Assembly: GCA_027946555.1 (NCBI GenBank)
Contig: JAPEVC010000284.1
Span: forward strand, 1-41,013
Reading direction: 5' to 3'
DNA length: 41,013 nucleotides
Source of the DNA: Gnomoniopsis sp. IMI 355080
Taxonomy: Eukaryota; Ascomycota; Sordariomycetes; Diaporthales; Gnomoniaceae
The position numbers and the translations under genes are program-made. Below, piece after piece: positions 11,218-21,305 of the stretch. Each line of letters opens with the position of its first letter. Position 1 is the stretch's first letter. Under the pieces are notes generated by a model, which ran no database searches, was not told the origin of the DNA, and saw only the letters and a list, made by a program, of their open reading frames with translations.

Positions 11218-13020
11218 ATGTGGTCCATTACTACCAAGTCTGCGGCTATGCTCGCAGCATTAGCAGTAGGCCACTGCGTTGCCACCAACTCAACCTATAC
11301 AAACCCAATGCTGCCGGGGTGGAATTCCGACCCAAGCTGTATATTCGTGCCGGAGCACAATAACTCCTGGTATTGTACGACGTCCAGCTTCCTGACGTTC
11401 CCCAACATGCCAATCTACGCCAGCCAAGACTTACAGAATTGGCGATTGGTAAGCCACGCCTATAGTCGCATCGAGCAGTACCCCAACATCACATCTACAG
11501 GCATAGCGGTGCAGTTTGATGGCACCTGGGCATCGACTTTGCGGTACAACAACGGCACTTTCTACATCATCACAGCCTTTGTGGCTGTCGAAACATTCGA
11601 TCCAGCAATTTTGCTCTTCACCACCTCGGATCCTTTTGACGATGCTGCTTGGGCAAACCCCATCCAGATCCCCAACCCAGCCCAAGGTGCCGACCCTGAT
11701 ATCTTCTTCGATCTTGATAATTCAGTATACGTTACAGTGGCCAATGGGACAGGGCCGTGGTCGATTACCCAGTACAAAGTCGATTTGAAGGCAGTTACCT
11801 CTTCGGAACCTAAAGTCATCTGGGATGGAAATGGCGAGGCTTCACCCGAAGGGCCGCACATCTACCATCGTGATGGCTGGTACTGGCTCTTGATCGCCAA
11901 TGGAGGGACGCAGCTAAATCACAGCATTGCCATGGCTAGAAGCGAGACAATCGATGGGACGTATGTTGGGTACGAGGGTAATCCTGTGTTGACAAATCGA
12001 GGGACCGACCAGTACTTTCAGACTGTTGGCCATGGGGATCTGTTCCAAGATGCAAATGGGAAGTGGTGGGGATGTGCTCTTGCTACGAGGTCAGGCCCAG
12101 CTTATTTGGTCTATCCAATGGGCCGTGAGACTGTGCTGTATCCCGTGACTTGGGACCAAGGAGAATATCCCGTCTTTCAACCCGTTCGCGGCACAATGCA
12201 GGGTTGGGAGCTACCAGTGCCTGTCCTTGACCCTCCTGGCGATGGACCTCTAGCAAACACCTCACAGGCTCTGGATTTTGCGCCGGGAGATTCGCTCCCC
12301 AAAAATTTTGTCACTTGGCGGGCCCAGGATGAGGTGCAGGGCAACTTCGTCATCTCGCCAGAGGGCTTCGAGAACACCCTTTGTCTGAGGCCATCTCGAG
12401 TAAATCTCACGGGTGATGCTGCTTTTGTGCCTGGGCAAGAAGGACAGTCTTTTATTGCAAGGAAGGGACAGTCACACACACTGTTCAACTTTACTGTGGA
12501 TCTGGTCAACTATGCGCCGACGCAACCAGGCGAGGAGGCCGGTATCACGGCTTTTCTGACGCAAACGCAGCATTTCGATCTCGGAATAGTCGCAACTGCA
12601 TCCTCAAACGGATCCTCTGGTTCCATAACGAAAGTGCTGAGATTACGCGCCGAAGCTTCGGGTCAGACAGCAGTCTCTGCACCAGCGACAGTCGTCCGGA
12701 CTGTTCCGGCGTCGTGGGAAGGAGCCGCAATTCAACTAAGGGTAAGGACACTGAACGACACTTTCTACGAGTTCTCAGCTGCTTCCGCTGCAAGCCGTGG
12801 TGATGATATTGTGCTTGGGGTTGGATCGGCGGAAATTCTAAGCGGCGGAGCTGGTAAGTACACTGGGACCTTACTTGGCGTATACGCTACAAGTAACGGT
12901 GGTAATGGATCTACATCTGCGTATTTTGGGAGGTGGCGATACGAACCTATTGCGCAGGAGATTGCTGAAGGGGAGTTTGTTGATTTTAGTAGCAACAATG
13001 TAGGTCCTCATACTCAGTAG
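11218..13020 (+). CDS. secreted GH43 glycoside hydrolase (beta-xylosidase / arabinofuranosidase type)
   Basis: Intronless gene for a 600-aa secreted enzyme. It probably releases xylose or arabinose from plant hemicellulose side chains or oligosaccharides outside the cell. The start at 11218 gives a signal peptide (MWSITTKSAAMLAALAVGHCVA); the frame is open further upstream but without an ATG. The five-bladed propeller domain begins at about residue 27 with NPMLPGWNSDPS. The three GH43 acidic positions are visible: Asp38 (general base, NSDPS), Asp159 or Asp161 (GADPDIFFD) and Glu211 (general acid, SPEGPH). From about residue 330 to the end lies a concanavalin-like beta-sandwich of the GH43 C-terminal type (SQALDFAPGD, LCLRPS, then a long beta-rich part). 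Many N-glycosylation sequons occur. Xylosidase and arabinofuranosidase cannot be separated by eye. Confidence 0.9.
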   Translation: MWSITTKSAAMLAALAVGHCVATNSTYTNPMLPGWNSDPSCIFVPEHNNSWYCTTSSFLTFPNMPIYASQDLQNWRLVSHAYSRIEQYPNITSTGIAVQFDGTWASTLRYNNGTFYIITAFVAVETFDPAILLFTTSDPFDDAAWANPIQIPNPAQGADPDIFFDLDNSVYVTVANGTGPWSITQYKVDLKAVTSSEPKVIWDGNGEASPEGPHIYHRDGWYWLLIANGGTQLNHSIAMARSETIDGTYVGYEGNPVLTNRGTDQYFQTVGHGDLFQDANGKWWGCALATRSGPAYLVYPMGRETVLYPVTWDQGEYPVFQPVRGTMQGWELPVPVLDPPGDGPLANTSQALDFAPGDSLPKNFVTWRAQDEVQGNFVISPEGFENTLCLRPSRVNLTGDAAFVPGQEGQSFIARKGQSHTLFNFTVDLVNYAPTQPGEEAGITAFLTQTQHFDLGIVATASSNGSSGSITKVLRLRAEASGQTAVSAPATVVRTVPASWEGAAIQLRVRTLNDTFYEFSAASAASRGDDIVLGVGSAEILSGGAGKYTGTLLGVYATSNGGNGSTSAYFGRWRYEPIAQEIAEGEFVDFSSNNVGPHTQ

Positions 13021-13783
13021 GAGCGCGCAAACTGCCAGTTGGACTAGTCACAATACCTGTTTACTGCTCAAAGAAACCTGCTTGAATATGTTAATTGGCG
13101 TTTGGAATTCTTATAAATTTTGATTCTATCACCCCATTGATCTCTGCTTTCGCCGGAGGTCGGTACTTTGATGACTGCAGGATCTGGCTCGTGATGCTTT
13201 CTACTATCCGATTCTGGACTATTATCCGGCATCATCTCTGGCGCTGCATCGTGCTCCTATGGTATGGCTCGTTACACTAGAGTCCGAAATGCCAAAGCCT
13301 TCTTTGCAGTATCTTACTCGCTGCCCTGCCACAAGCCTTATCCGTGTTGATTGGAGCATGATCGAGCTGGCATGTTCATCCTCTCGACGTTGTCTAGATT
13401 ATGTGGTACATGTTTACCCGTGCCACACACAACCTAGCCACCTAAGTACCTAGGTGAGAATGATGGTTCCGGTGGCACCCACCTGGGCACTTAGCATGTC
13501 GCTTTCTGAACCCCTGTGAATTGGATGCCACCATTGCAGAGAGACTATGAATCAACAATCAGCGATTTATATGAAATATGGAGATGTATCAAACTCTCCA
13601 TGTAGTATGGATCAACCGTCCTGCCCATAGCCAGCTACAGGTATCGTGAGCCAATATTAAGTAAAGACCATCAAACAAAACGACCTCAGAACTTCAAGCA
13701 AATGCGACCAAGACACTCCAACGTTGTACTTGTTTTCCCATCTCTGCTCCCTAATTTAACACTCTGCACAGGTGGTCACGCGT
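13021..13783. other. intergenic region between convergent GH43 and RNase genes
   Basis: About 760 bp holding the 3' flanks of two convergent genes. There is no supported gene. It contains a CCTAGCCACCTAAGTACCTA-type motif at about 13432-13455, one of the scattered CCTAGG/GTACCT motifs in this window. Confidence 0.6.
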
Positions 13784-14367
13784 TCATTTGGCTGTAGCAG
13801 CGTGTGTTGTCGTGGTCGTGGTCTGCGTTGGTGTCGTGCTTGATGAAACAGAACCCATTGTGCACGCCGTATAGGCATTCGCGACGGAAGCACCGGTATG
13901 CTCCATGACTCCACGGAACACGTATTTGTCGTCTGTAACTATCCGGTATGCGGAAACGCGACCGTCTGAAGCCGTAAACAAGAATGTCGTCAGTAGCCTC
14001 CTCAAATACAATCCGAAGTAACAGGGTATCACGTCTTACTGCCAGTCCATGTACCACCTATGACAATGGGGAATTCCCATAATTGACCTGAGTTAGATAA
14101 TTGAGGAAACACGACTTTTGAGCCTGATTTGTTACCAAACTTTTTTGGATATCCGCCGATGTCTTGTCCGTTCGGTGCGGTAGAGGTTTTGATTTTAGCC
14201 AAGGCATTGACTACATCTGATTTCTCAATGATCTCGCCACCGGGGCAAGTAGCGCTATTTGTTGCTATGCGGGCATATAACTCGCCACGGGTGGCCACAG
14301 GATTGGCGAACGTTACTTGGAACAGGGCCAAAAAGCTCAGCAACACGCTGAACTTCCAGTTCGACAT
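13784..14367 (-). CDS. small secreted RNase T1/N1-family protein with His-to-Lys change at an active-site position
   Basis: Secreted 169-aa protein of the guanyl-specific ribonuclease (RNase T1/N1) family. Exons are 14367-14040 and 13965-13784. The 74-nt intron has donor GTAAGA, a CTGAC branch point and acceptor TTCAG, and it joins in phase. The signal peptide is about residues 1-21 (MSNWKFSVLLSFLALFQVTFA). Family marks are GYPKKFGN (Tyr73), WEFPI (Glu98), SAYRIV (Arg117) and EHTGAS (His132). Cys41 and Cys144 sit where RNase T1 has its long disulfide. These correspond to T1 residues Tyr38, Glu58, Arg77 and His92. The T1 His40 position (Tyr-Pro-His) is Lys75 here. A Ser/Thr-rich tail (TPTQTTTTTTHAATAK) follows the domain. 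Some secreted T1-type RNases of plant-associated fungi are cytotoxic effectors. Whether this copy is catalytic is open. Confidence 0.85.
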
Positions 14368-15180
14368 TGTGGAAGGAGAGAAAAGACAGCTGAGATATGG
14401 GATAGCTTATTGAACGAAAACCAAGAAGATACCAAAAAGGTAAATGAATGAAGATGCTCGACAATCAAATCGTGTGATGAGGCCGGAAGGCGACACAATT
14501 TATGTAAACGGTCTCAATACAGGTTTGATAGATAGCATCGCGTTAGAAGTGTATAAATACCGAGTGATCTCTTGCAATGCTTCAAGATTGTAAGCGGTCA
14601 GCTTCTGTCTGGGCCACTTGCAGGCCTATCAGTCTCCTTGTAAGCCTGTTTGACAAATTCGATATATTTTGGGATCCAATGAATGTCCATTCGAAATTGG
14701 CAGTAGTCCACGGCATCTGCAACAGCAAAGCCAGAGCAGGCTTCGTATAGCGGTTTTGGCCCCTTACATCATCACGAGCCTCGTGCATGACCATGGAAGT
14801 CTTACTCTTGCCCCCAAGATAATTTGAAGGATTCTATTCTCAGATGGAAGTACCTACGTAAGATACCCAGTACGAAAAGACTGCATAATATACCTACTCA
14901 AGTATAGAGCCTTGTTCGTGGTTCGGACAGAGTATCAGTAGCAATGCGATGGTGGTCAGGTGGAGGTGAAACTGGCCGCTCTCATCTTCGGAAAACTTCA
15001 TACCGTTTCCAGACTTCCCGCAGGCCTTTGACCTGTGGGGGCAGTACCTTGTGAAGTCGTTATGTTGAATATAACTTGTCATAGCTCACTGGAAAATCTA
15101 TCAATATCGCAATATCCTCTGTTGTGCCCCCTCCCTCAATTGAATACTAGGCTGGTAGTGTATAGAATTGACTACAAGCT

Positions 15181-15190
15181 GGGGGGGGGG
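15181..15190. repeat. poly-G tract (G10)
   Basis: Ten consecutive G in intergenic DNA. It is a simple homopolymer, so its exact length may be unreliable. Confidence 0.8.
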
Positions 15191-15545
15191 TGAGCAGATG
15201 CCCATAGGTGAAATGACTAAACACAAGTGATAGCACAATCGTAGCGAATAGTTGAACTCTGTCAAAAGCGGCCTCTCGAAATAGAACTTGGCGAGATCGT
15301 ATGAGGTAGACTCGATACTGGCCTCTGGTCAGCGGACAGTCAAACCAGAAATAGGAAGTCGAAGGCTGACTGCATCCAGGCGCAGGTCGAACACCTGTAA
15401 TACATCTGCATGCCATAAGCAGCCGCAGACATTTGAATTACTTGACTTGCAGCAGCTGAAACCCCTTGACCAGGATATGGGTGTCAAAATCATACGTAAT
15501 TATTATTGACGTGCCCCTTTCGGGCGTTCGTACTTCACTTTGAGT

Positions 15546-15553
15546 GCATATAA
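15546..15553 (+). promoter_or_regulatory. TATA-like element upstream of the DUF3632-like gene
   Basis: The sequence GCATATAATG lies about 135 bp before the ATG at 15687. This spacing fits a start of transcription near 15580-15620 and a short leader. It supports 15687 over the in-frame ATG at 15582 as the translation start. Confidence 0.35.
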
Positions 15554-15686
15554 TGTTCTCTTCGCCTGTCTCCTTCGTATCATGGCTCCCTGCTCTGTCT
15601 GGCAATGCTCTCCACTTCACAATCATTCTTCTGATTTTCCACTACTCAGCCATCTAATATCAGCTGTAAATACATCTATATCGATC

Positions 15687-16716
15687 ATGCAAGCTGTACA
15701 AAACGGGACTGGGTTCCCAACTGGATGGCCGAACCCGTTTCTGCACGAAAATACGGATGAATTTGCCGTCCTGTCTAATCTCGTCAACCAAGATAACTTC
15801 ACGGTCGAGCAGGCACTCGAGCATATCAATGACCTTACCATGGTAGCACTTTCTCGATATCCAAGCAACCCAGAGCAGGGCCATGGATTGGTCGAGTACC
15901 GTATTTCGCAGTGCGTCTTGGAGCTCGCCCAACGTCTTGAACCAAACATACACGCCAAGCTCGTTGCTTTCCTGGTGGAATTGTCGCAGCGGACCGCGAT
16001 GAATCCATCTACAGGGGAACCGCTAGAAGACCAGGAAGGCGCCGTTCTCTGGACAGAACTGCCGTCTTTTGGCTATTCAGTGGACGAAGAGTACTACGGC
16101 CCCGCCTACGCAGGTAAGCTTCACGCATCCGGAAACTCATCTGCTCCAATATGCTGGAGGCAAAGCTGATCAATGTCACACATACTTCATAGACCCGCAT
16201 GATCCCGACTTGGATATCGTCAAGAAACAGCGATGGTCTAGACTGAATGCCTTTCTTGCCCAAATTACGCAGGCGACTGAGATAGATTACGCACTGCCGA
16301 CCACGGGTGACACAAAGGTACCGTGGCGCCGGACCGACAAGTCCCCGAGAGCGATCTGGACATTTCAGACAGCCTTTGAGGAAGAGACGGAGCTTTCACT
16401 TCTGGCACAGGCTAGGTCGTCCGCAGTGTGGGCGGCCTGCGAATGGTTCATCTACGCTTCCGAAACCCTTTGGGATCAAGTACAGCATGAACGAAAATTT
16501 GGCGAGAGCGAAGGCACGGGACCGAAATATTCATCAAAGGGCTGGACTGGGTTCGAGCGCGAGAGGTGGCATATCTGGGTGGAGGCTCTCGAGAAGATCC
16601 AACAAGCTTGCGCTTCAGCCGAGAATGCTGCAGGGGAGGTTGACGAGGATGTAAAGCAAAGGCTTCAACATGCGTTGGACAGTATCAGGCTAGCGGAGGG
16701 GACCAGTTTGGGTTAG
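15687..16716 (+). CDS. DUF3632-like fungal protein of unknown function
   Basis: Predicted soluble, helical 316-aa protein. Exons are 15687-16113 and 16193-16716, joined by a 79-nt intron (donor GTAAGC, CTGAT branch point, acceptor CATAG) that keeps the frame (GPAYA/DPHDPDLD). The overall pattern resembles the fungal DUF3632 family: an N-terminal helical part with NP-FLHENTDEFAVL, then RWSRLNAFLAQIT, and then RAIWTFQTAFEEE followed by a Trp/Ala-rich helix (VWAACEWFIYASETLW). No catalytic motif, signal peptide or membrane segment is visible from this start. An in-frame ATG at 15582 would add 35 residues, but the TATA-like element at about 15547 lies very close to it. The family call is by resemblance only. 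Function is unknown. Confidence 0.75.
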
Positions 16717-17711
16717 TAGTGCCTCATGAACCTAACACTTGGTCTTTAGATATTGGTATGCATACTTGTCTGTGTATTGTTCGGAATCAGGTCCGCTGAT
16801 CAGTGGCACATCCGTAACTCGCCATCTTTGGATAATTAGGGCATGTATCTTCCATGGTAAATCCGTTTCTGTTACTTGGAAACTCTTACATAGCACTATA
16901 TTATAACCTCCCCTGTACGCTAAGAAAGCTCTGATAGAATTACTAGTGCTAGACATATTCTTACCTACCTGGTAGCTCTCTCCTCGTCCTTGGCATACGT
17001 ACAGCTCTCGAGTCGGGTCAAATAAATCCCAATGTCCGCAGCCACAAGCTTTCAGTACAAGCTTCAGTGCATTTCTTGAGCAGTGAAAAGGCCTTGTCTT
17101 GTCTGGAGGCTACGTTTTCTCATAAGATTGAGTTGTTGATTGGTTCTGAGTTTGTGAATTTGTACGAAGAATCTAGAATTATGTACAAAAATTGCGCTAG
17201 TGACCCGGAGAGTCTACTGTTCGGGAGCTGCTCCGGAGATCGTAGAACGTGGCGCCGGGATTGCCCACCGCTACCCCACATTTCTGACCCTTAACTCTTT
17301 TTGTTCTGCTTTCTTTCAGCTGCATGCGTTCATCAATTTCCCTTGAATTTTGGTCACCAGATCTGGACGAGGATGACAGTATTCCGTACCGTCAGTCTCC
17401 TGCTCTCGGCTCGGCTCACTCTGGTCGGCCAGGGCAGCAGCCAGCCCTGCCCCGGATGACGTTACGGTGGCTGGTTGGTGAGGAGCCCCACCCGGCATAG
17501 TCGGGCCTCACCAGAGTTTAATTGATTTTTGTCTTTCTGGGTTTGTCTCTACTCTGCTTCACCGAGAATTAGCTTCCGAGCCTCGTATGTTTGTGGCAGT
17601 TCGGGGGATTATGAGACAATGCTTGTGTTCCCTGACACACATATCTAGACCTTCTTCTCGCGCGTTTGCACTTCTCGTCTCCTGCCCCGAGTCCGACCTC
17701 AAGTCGCCACG
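16717..17711. other. intergenic region, promoter side of the acid trehalase gene
   Basis: About 1 kb between two genes on the + strand. There is no supported gene. The last 400 bp include a pyrimidine-rich part and an imperfect hairpin (17476-17513). I see no clear CCCCT-type stress element in the final 450 bp. Confidence 0.55.
17476..17513 (+). promoter_or_regulatory. inverted repeat / hairpin upstream of the trehalase gene
   Basis: TGGTGAGG (17476-17483) and CCTCACCA (17506-17513) are perfect 8-bp complements. CCCG (17491-17494) and CGGG (17502-17505) pair inside them, leaving an internal bulge. The hairpin lies about 200 bp before the trehalase ATG, in the promoter or 5' leader. A role is not shown by the sequence. 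Confidence 0.35.
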
Positions 17712-20700
17712 ATGAATATGGACGTTGTATTCATGAGGAGTCTTGCGCTCCTCCTTGCTGCCTTGCTTGATTCGGCCCTGGGTCAAATCTACGACACTCG
17801 CTTCGAGGGCGTGACATGGGACAATGACAACTGGGTCTTGTCAACCACAAACCTCGACCAGGGCCACTACCAATCACGCATGTCTCTTGCTAATGGCTAC
17901 CTTGGCATCAATGTTGCTGCCGTCGGACCGTTTTTCGAGGTGGACACCCCTGTGGATGGGGACGTGATATCTGGCTGGCCGCTTTTCAGCCGCCGACAAA
18001 CGTTCGCTACCGTCAGCGGTTTCTGGGACTCCCAGCCAACTACCAATGGCACCAACTTTGAGTGGCTGAACCAATATGGAGGCGAGAGTGTGATATCCGG
18101 CGTGCCACACTGGGCAGGCCTGACGGTTGAGGCGAATAGTGGACAGGTTCTGAACGCGTCTGTAGACGCATCTCAGATCTCCAACTTCACTTCGTCTATG
18201 AACTTCAAGACCGGCGTGTTGTCTTGGAATTACACCTGGACGCCTTCAGCTGGCTCACCCTTGGCAGTTGCCTACACCATGTTTGTCCACAAGCTCAACA
18301 TCAACCAAGCGGCGGTACAGCTCTCCTTGACGGCTGCGAATAATGCGAACGTGACCGTGACTGATGTTCTCGAGGGGGACTGCGCTGTGCGGACGGATTC
18401 TGTTGACAGTGGTTCGGATGCAAACAGCAGCACAATTTGGACCGCCGTTCGGCCCGTTGGCATCAGTAATGTGACAGCTTACATCTACTCGAAACTTGCG
18501 GGAGACGGGATCACGACAACAACGTCAATCACCAACAACCCCTCCATTGGCGCAAATCAATCTTCCATCGCCCAGTCTGCTCAAGTTGCTCTAAACGCAG
18601 GTACCACCACGACGATAACCAAGTACATAGGAGGAGCATCGACCGATGCCTTTCCCGACCCCCAGTCTGTGGCGCGCAGTGCCTCTTCTGCTGCGGCTGA
18701 ATCTGGGTTCCAGAAGCTGTTGGAGTCCCACCAAGCAGAATGGGCCACAATTCTTACTTCAGACTCTGTCGACAACTATAGCTTCGAGAACGGGTCTCTT
18801 TCATTGGATCCGTATATCGTGGAGCAGCAAATCACTAGTGTCACGAATCCCTACCACCTGCTTCAAAATACCATTAGCAGCAACGCCAAAGCTCAGGCTG
18901 GCAACAACTCCATGCTCGGTGTCAACAGTATCTCCGTTGGGGGCCTTGGGTCCGATTCATACGCTGGATTGATCTTCTGGGACGCGGATGTCTGGATGGC
19001 TCCTGGACTACTAGTAGCTTACCCAGAAGCTGCATCTGCCATGGCCGACTATAGAGCTCGTCTTTTCCCACAAGCTCAGAAGAACATTGACATGGCGTTT
19101 TCATCCTCACAGAATGAGACGGGCAAATTTACGTCTGGCTCCGCGGCTGTTTACCCGTGGACGTCTGGTCGGTTTGGCAATTGTACCGGGACAGGACCGT
19201 GCTTCGACTATGAGTACCATATCAACGGCGATGTAGGCCTCGAGTTATTCAATTACTATGTAGTCACCGGGGACATAGCGACTTTCCGTGACAAGTACTT
19301 CCCCGTGTATGACGGCATTGCCACCTTCTACTCGGAGCTTGTCACCATGAATCAGTCCACCGGGACTTATAGCCTCACCAACGCCACTGACCCGGTAAGC
19401 TTCCCCTTGTGGTAGACTTGTCAAAATCCAAAGCTGATAAGTAGCAGGATGAGTTCGCCAATTTTGTCGACAACCCAGGCTATACCATGGCCCTCATAAA
19501 GACTCACCTGGCAACAGCCAACACTTTCCGCACGATGCTAGGCCAGCAGGTGAATGCCCTGGCGGCAAACACGTCCAACAACATGGAAATCCCAGCTGAT
19601 GATGCCACAAACATCATTCTTGAATACTCGTCAATGAATGGCTCGATTTCGGTCAAGCAAGCTGACGTGGTCCTGATTGATGATTTCTTGGACTACCCGA
19701 ACCAGTACTCATTATCTGACCTGGATTACTACGCCCTCAAGCAGAGTGATACTGGTCCTGGTATGACATATGGCGTATTCAGCATCGTTGCCAACGCCTT
19801 TTCGCCGTCTGGCTGCTCTTCGTGGACATACGGGGTCGGGTCATCACATCCTTACGTCCGAGCTCCATGGTTCCAGTACTCGGAGCAATTGGTCGACGAC
19901 TACACCACAAACGGCGGCACACACCCAGCCTATCCCTTCCTCACAGGAATGGGCGGTGCCAACCGCGTAGCAATCTTCGGCTACCTTGGCCTTCGCCTTC
20001 GCCTCGACGCCCTCAACGTCGACCCATCTCTCCCTCCGCATATTTCCAACCTGGACTACCGCACCTTTTACTGGCAAGGGCACGCCATCAACGCCACGTC
20101 CAACTCATCGCACACGACCCTCCAGCGGATTCCGGGAAAAGCCCTCGCCAGCGCCAACACCAGCTTCTCCAACGCCTCCATCCCTATCACGATCGGCACC
20201 AACTCCACTACCGTGTCCTACCAGCTCCCAGCCTCCGGCGCTGCCGTGGTCATTCCCAACCGCAACATTGGCTCCATCAAGACCTGGCCCGGCAATATCG
20301 CGCAGTGCGTCCCGGCCACCACTGCCACCGACTTCGTGCCAGGCCAGTTCCCATTCGCGGCGAACGACGGCGCCTTGTCGACCAAGTGGCAACCCGTTGC
20401 GGCCAATGTCTCGAGCAGTGTGACGGTCGACCTTGGTGCCGACGCTCAGGGCCAGCTTGTCAATGGTCTCCGCTTTGACTGGGCACAGGCACCGCCGAGC
20501 GGGTACAGCGTGGCATTCTCGAACAGTACTGGCGACGGTGCGCAGTTCGTGAATGCTACGAGCGCAAGCAGTGTCGCGATCAGCAATCAATATGACGCGG
20601 CTTCGGCGTCTTTGATCCAGGCATACGTGAGCAATACAACGAACGTAACGTTCAGTCAGCCGGTATATGCGGGGAGGTATGCGATGTTGACAATATGGGG

Positions 20701-20899
20701 TAATCAGGCTACAGGAGACAGCGGAAATGGGGCCACAATTGCGGAGTTCGCTGTCATTGTAGGTGCGAATAATACGGGTAATGGGACTGGTGGGGGTGGG
20801 ACTCCGCCGAGTATGGCAAGTGGCTTGGAATTTGGATATCATACGATTCTCTTGATGATGGCTGGATCATTTTCCGTGTCACTTCTCTCTCTTGTATGA
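17712..20899 (+). CDS. treA: secreted/vacuolar acid trehalase (GH65), possible GPI anchor
   Basis: Acid trehalase, which splits trehalose into two glucose molecules in the vacuole or outside the cell. The protein is 1,044 aa, close to the usual length of the fungal enzymes. Exons are 17712-19394 and 19448-20899. The 53-nt intron (GTAAGC...CTGAT...CAG) is phase 0 and joins ATDP/DEFANF. A signal peptide runs through about residue 24 (LALLLAALLDSALG). The N-terminal beta domain includes QGHYQSRMSLANGYLG. The catalytic barrel contains GLIFWDADVWMAPG and FDYEYHINGD; Glu501 there is the likely general acid. Around residues 850-980 a beta-rich region resembles an F5/8-type C (discoidin) fold (DGALSTKWQP). 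The end has GNGTGGGGTPPS followed by a hydrophobic tail (TILLMMAGSFSVSLLSLV), which looks like a GPI-attachment signal. Many N-glycosylation sequons occur. ATGs at 17718 and 17733 are alternative starts. Confidence 0.9.
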
Positions 20900-21305
20900 T
20901 GAGATTTCTTGCTGTCTTCCAAGGTTTGGATGCTAGTCCACAGTCTGAGGATCGAAAGCTTTCACATGGAAGTTCTTTCGCTGGCTGAGCTCTTGGGGTA
21001 TTTAGAAACGACATTTCTCTAATACAAAGTCACAAATCAGAAGAAAGCCTAAGTAGTCGTCAGAGAAGGGAGACAGTGGGTGTGGTCCAAGGGTTAGGGT
21101 CTCCGGAGATTTGGCTCCGACAACACGGACCTGACATCAGCCAGCAGCCAATTTCGTCATGACGTCTCGCAAATCGCCGTCATTGTGTGTTCACCACGGT
21201 GCAGCTATAACGTACAAGAAGGCAGAAAGAGCTTCCTAAGGGTAAGTCACCGGTGAGTATTTCCTTCAGCACGTCTCGGGTTGATATTCATCTGCTGTCG
21301 TCATC
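20900..21305 (+). promoter_or_regulatory. intergenic region with promoter elements of the SDR gene
   Basis: About 400 bp between two + strand genes. It contains CCAAT (21148-21152), a CRE-like TGACGTCT (21160-21167) and a TATA-like GCTATAAC (about 21204-21211), in that order. The TATA-like element lies about 95 bp before the first ATG. The elements are read from consensus only. Confidence 0.35.

Larger units (their letters stand above)
14368..15686. other. intergenic region between divergent RNase and DUF3632-like genes
   Basis: About 1.3 kb with no supported gene. It contains a run of ten G at 15181-15190 and weak TACCTACG/TACCTACTC motifs near 14850 and 14890. The right end carries a TATA-like element upstream of the 15687 start. 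The left end should be the promoter of the RNase gene. Confidence 0.55.

Noticed and set aside
20105..20842. 245-codon - strand frame and several + strand frames inside the trehalase gene
   Set aside because: They overlap the GC-rich second exon of a well-supported gene and are shadows of its codon use.
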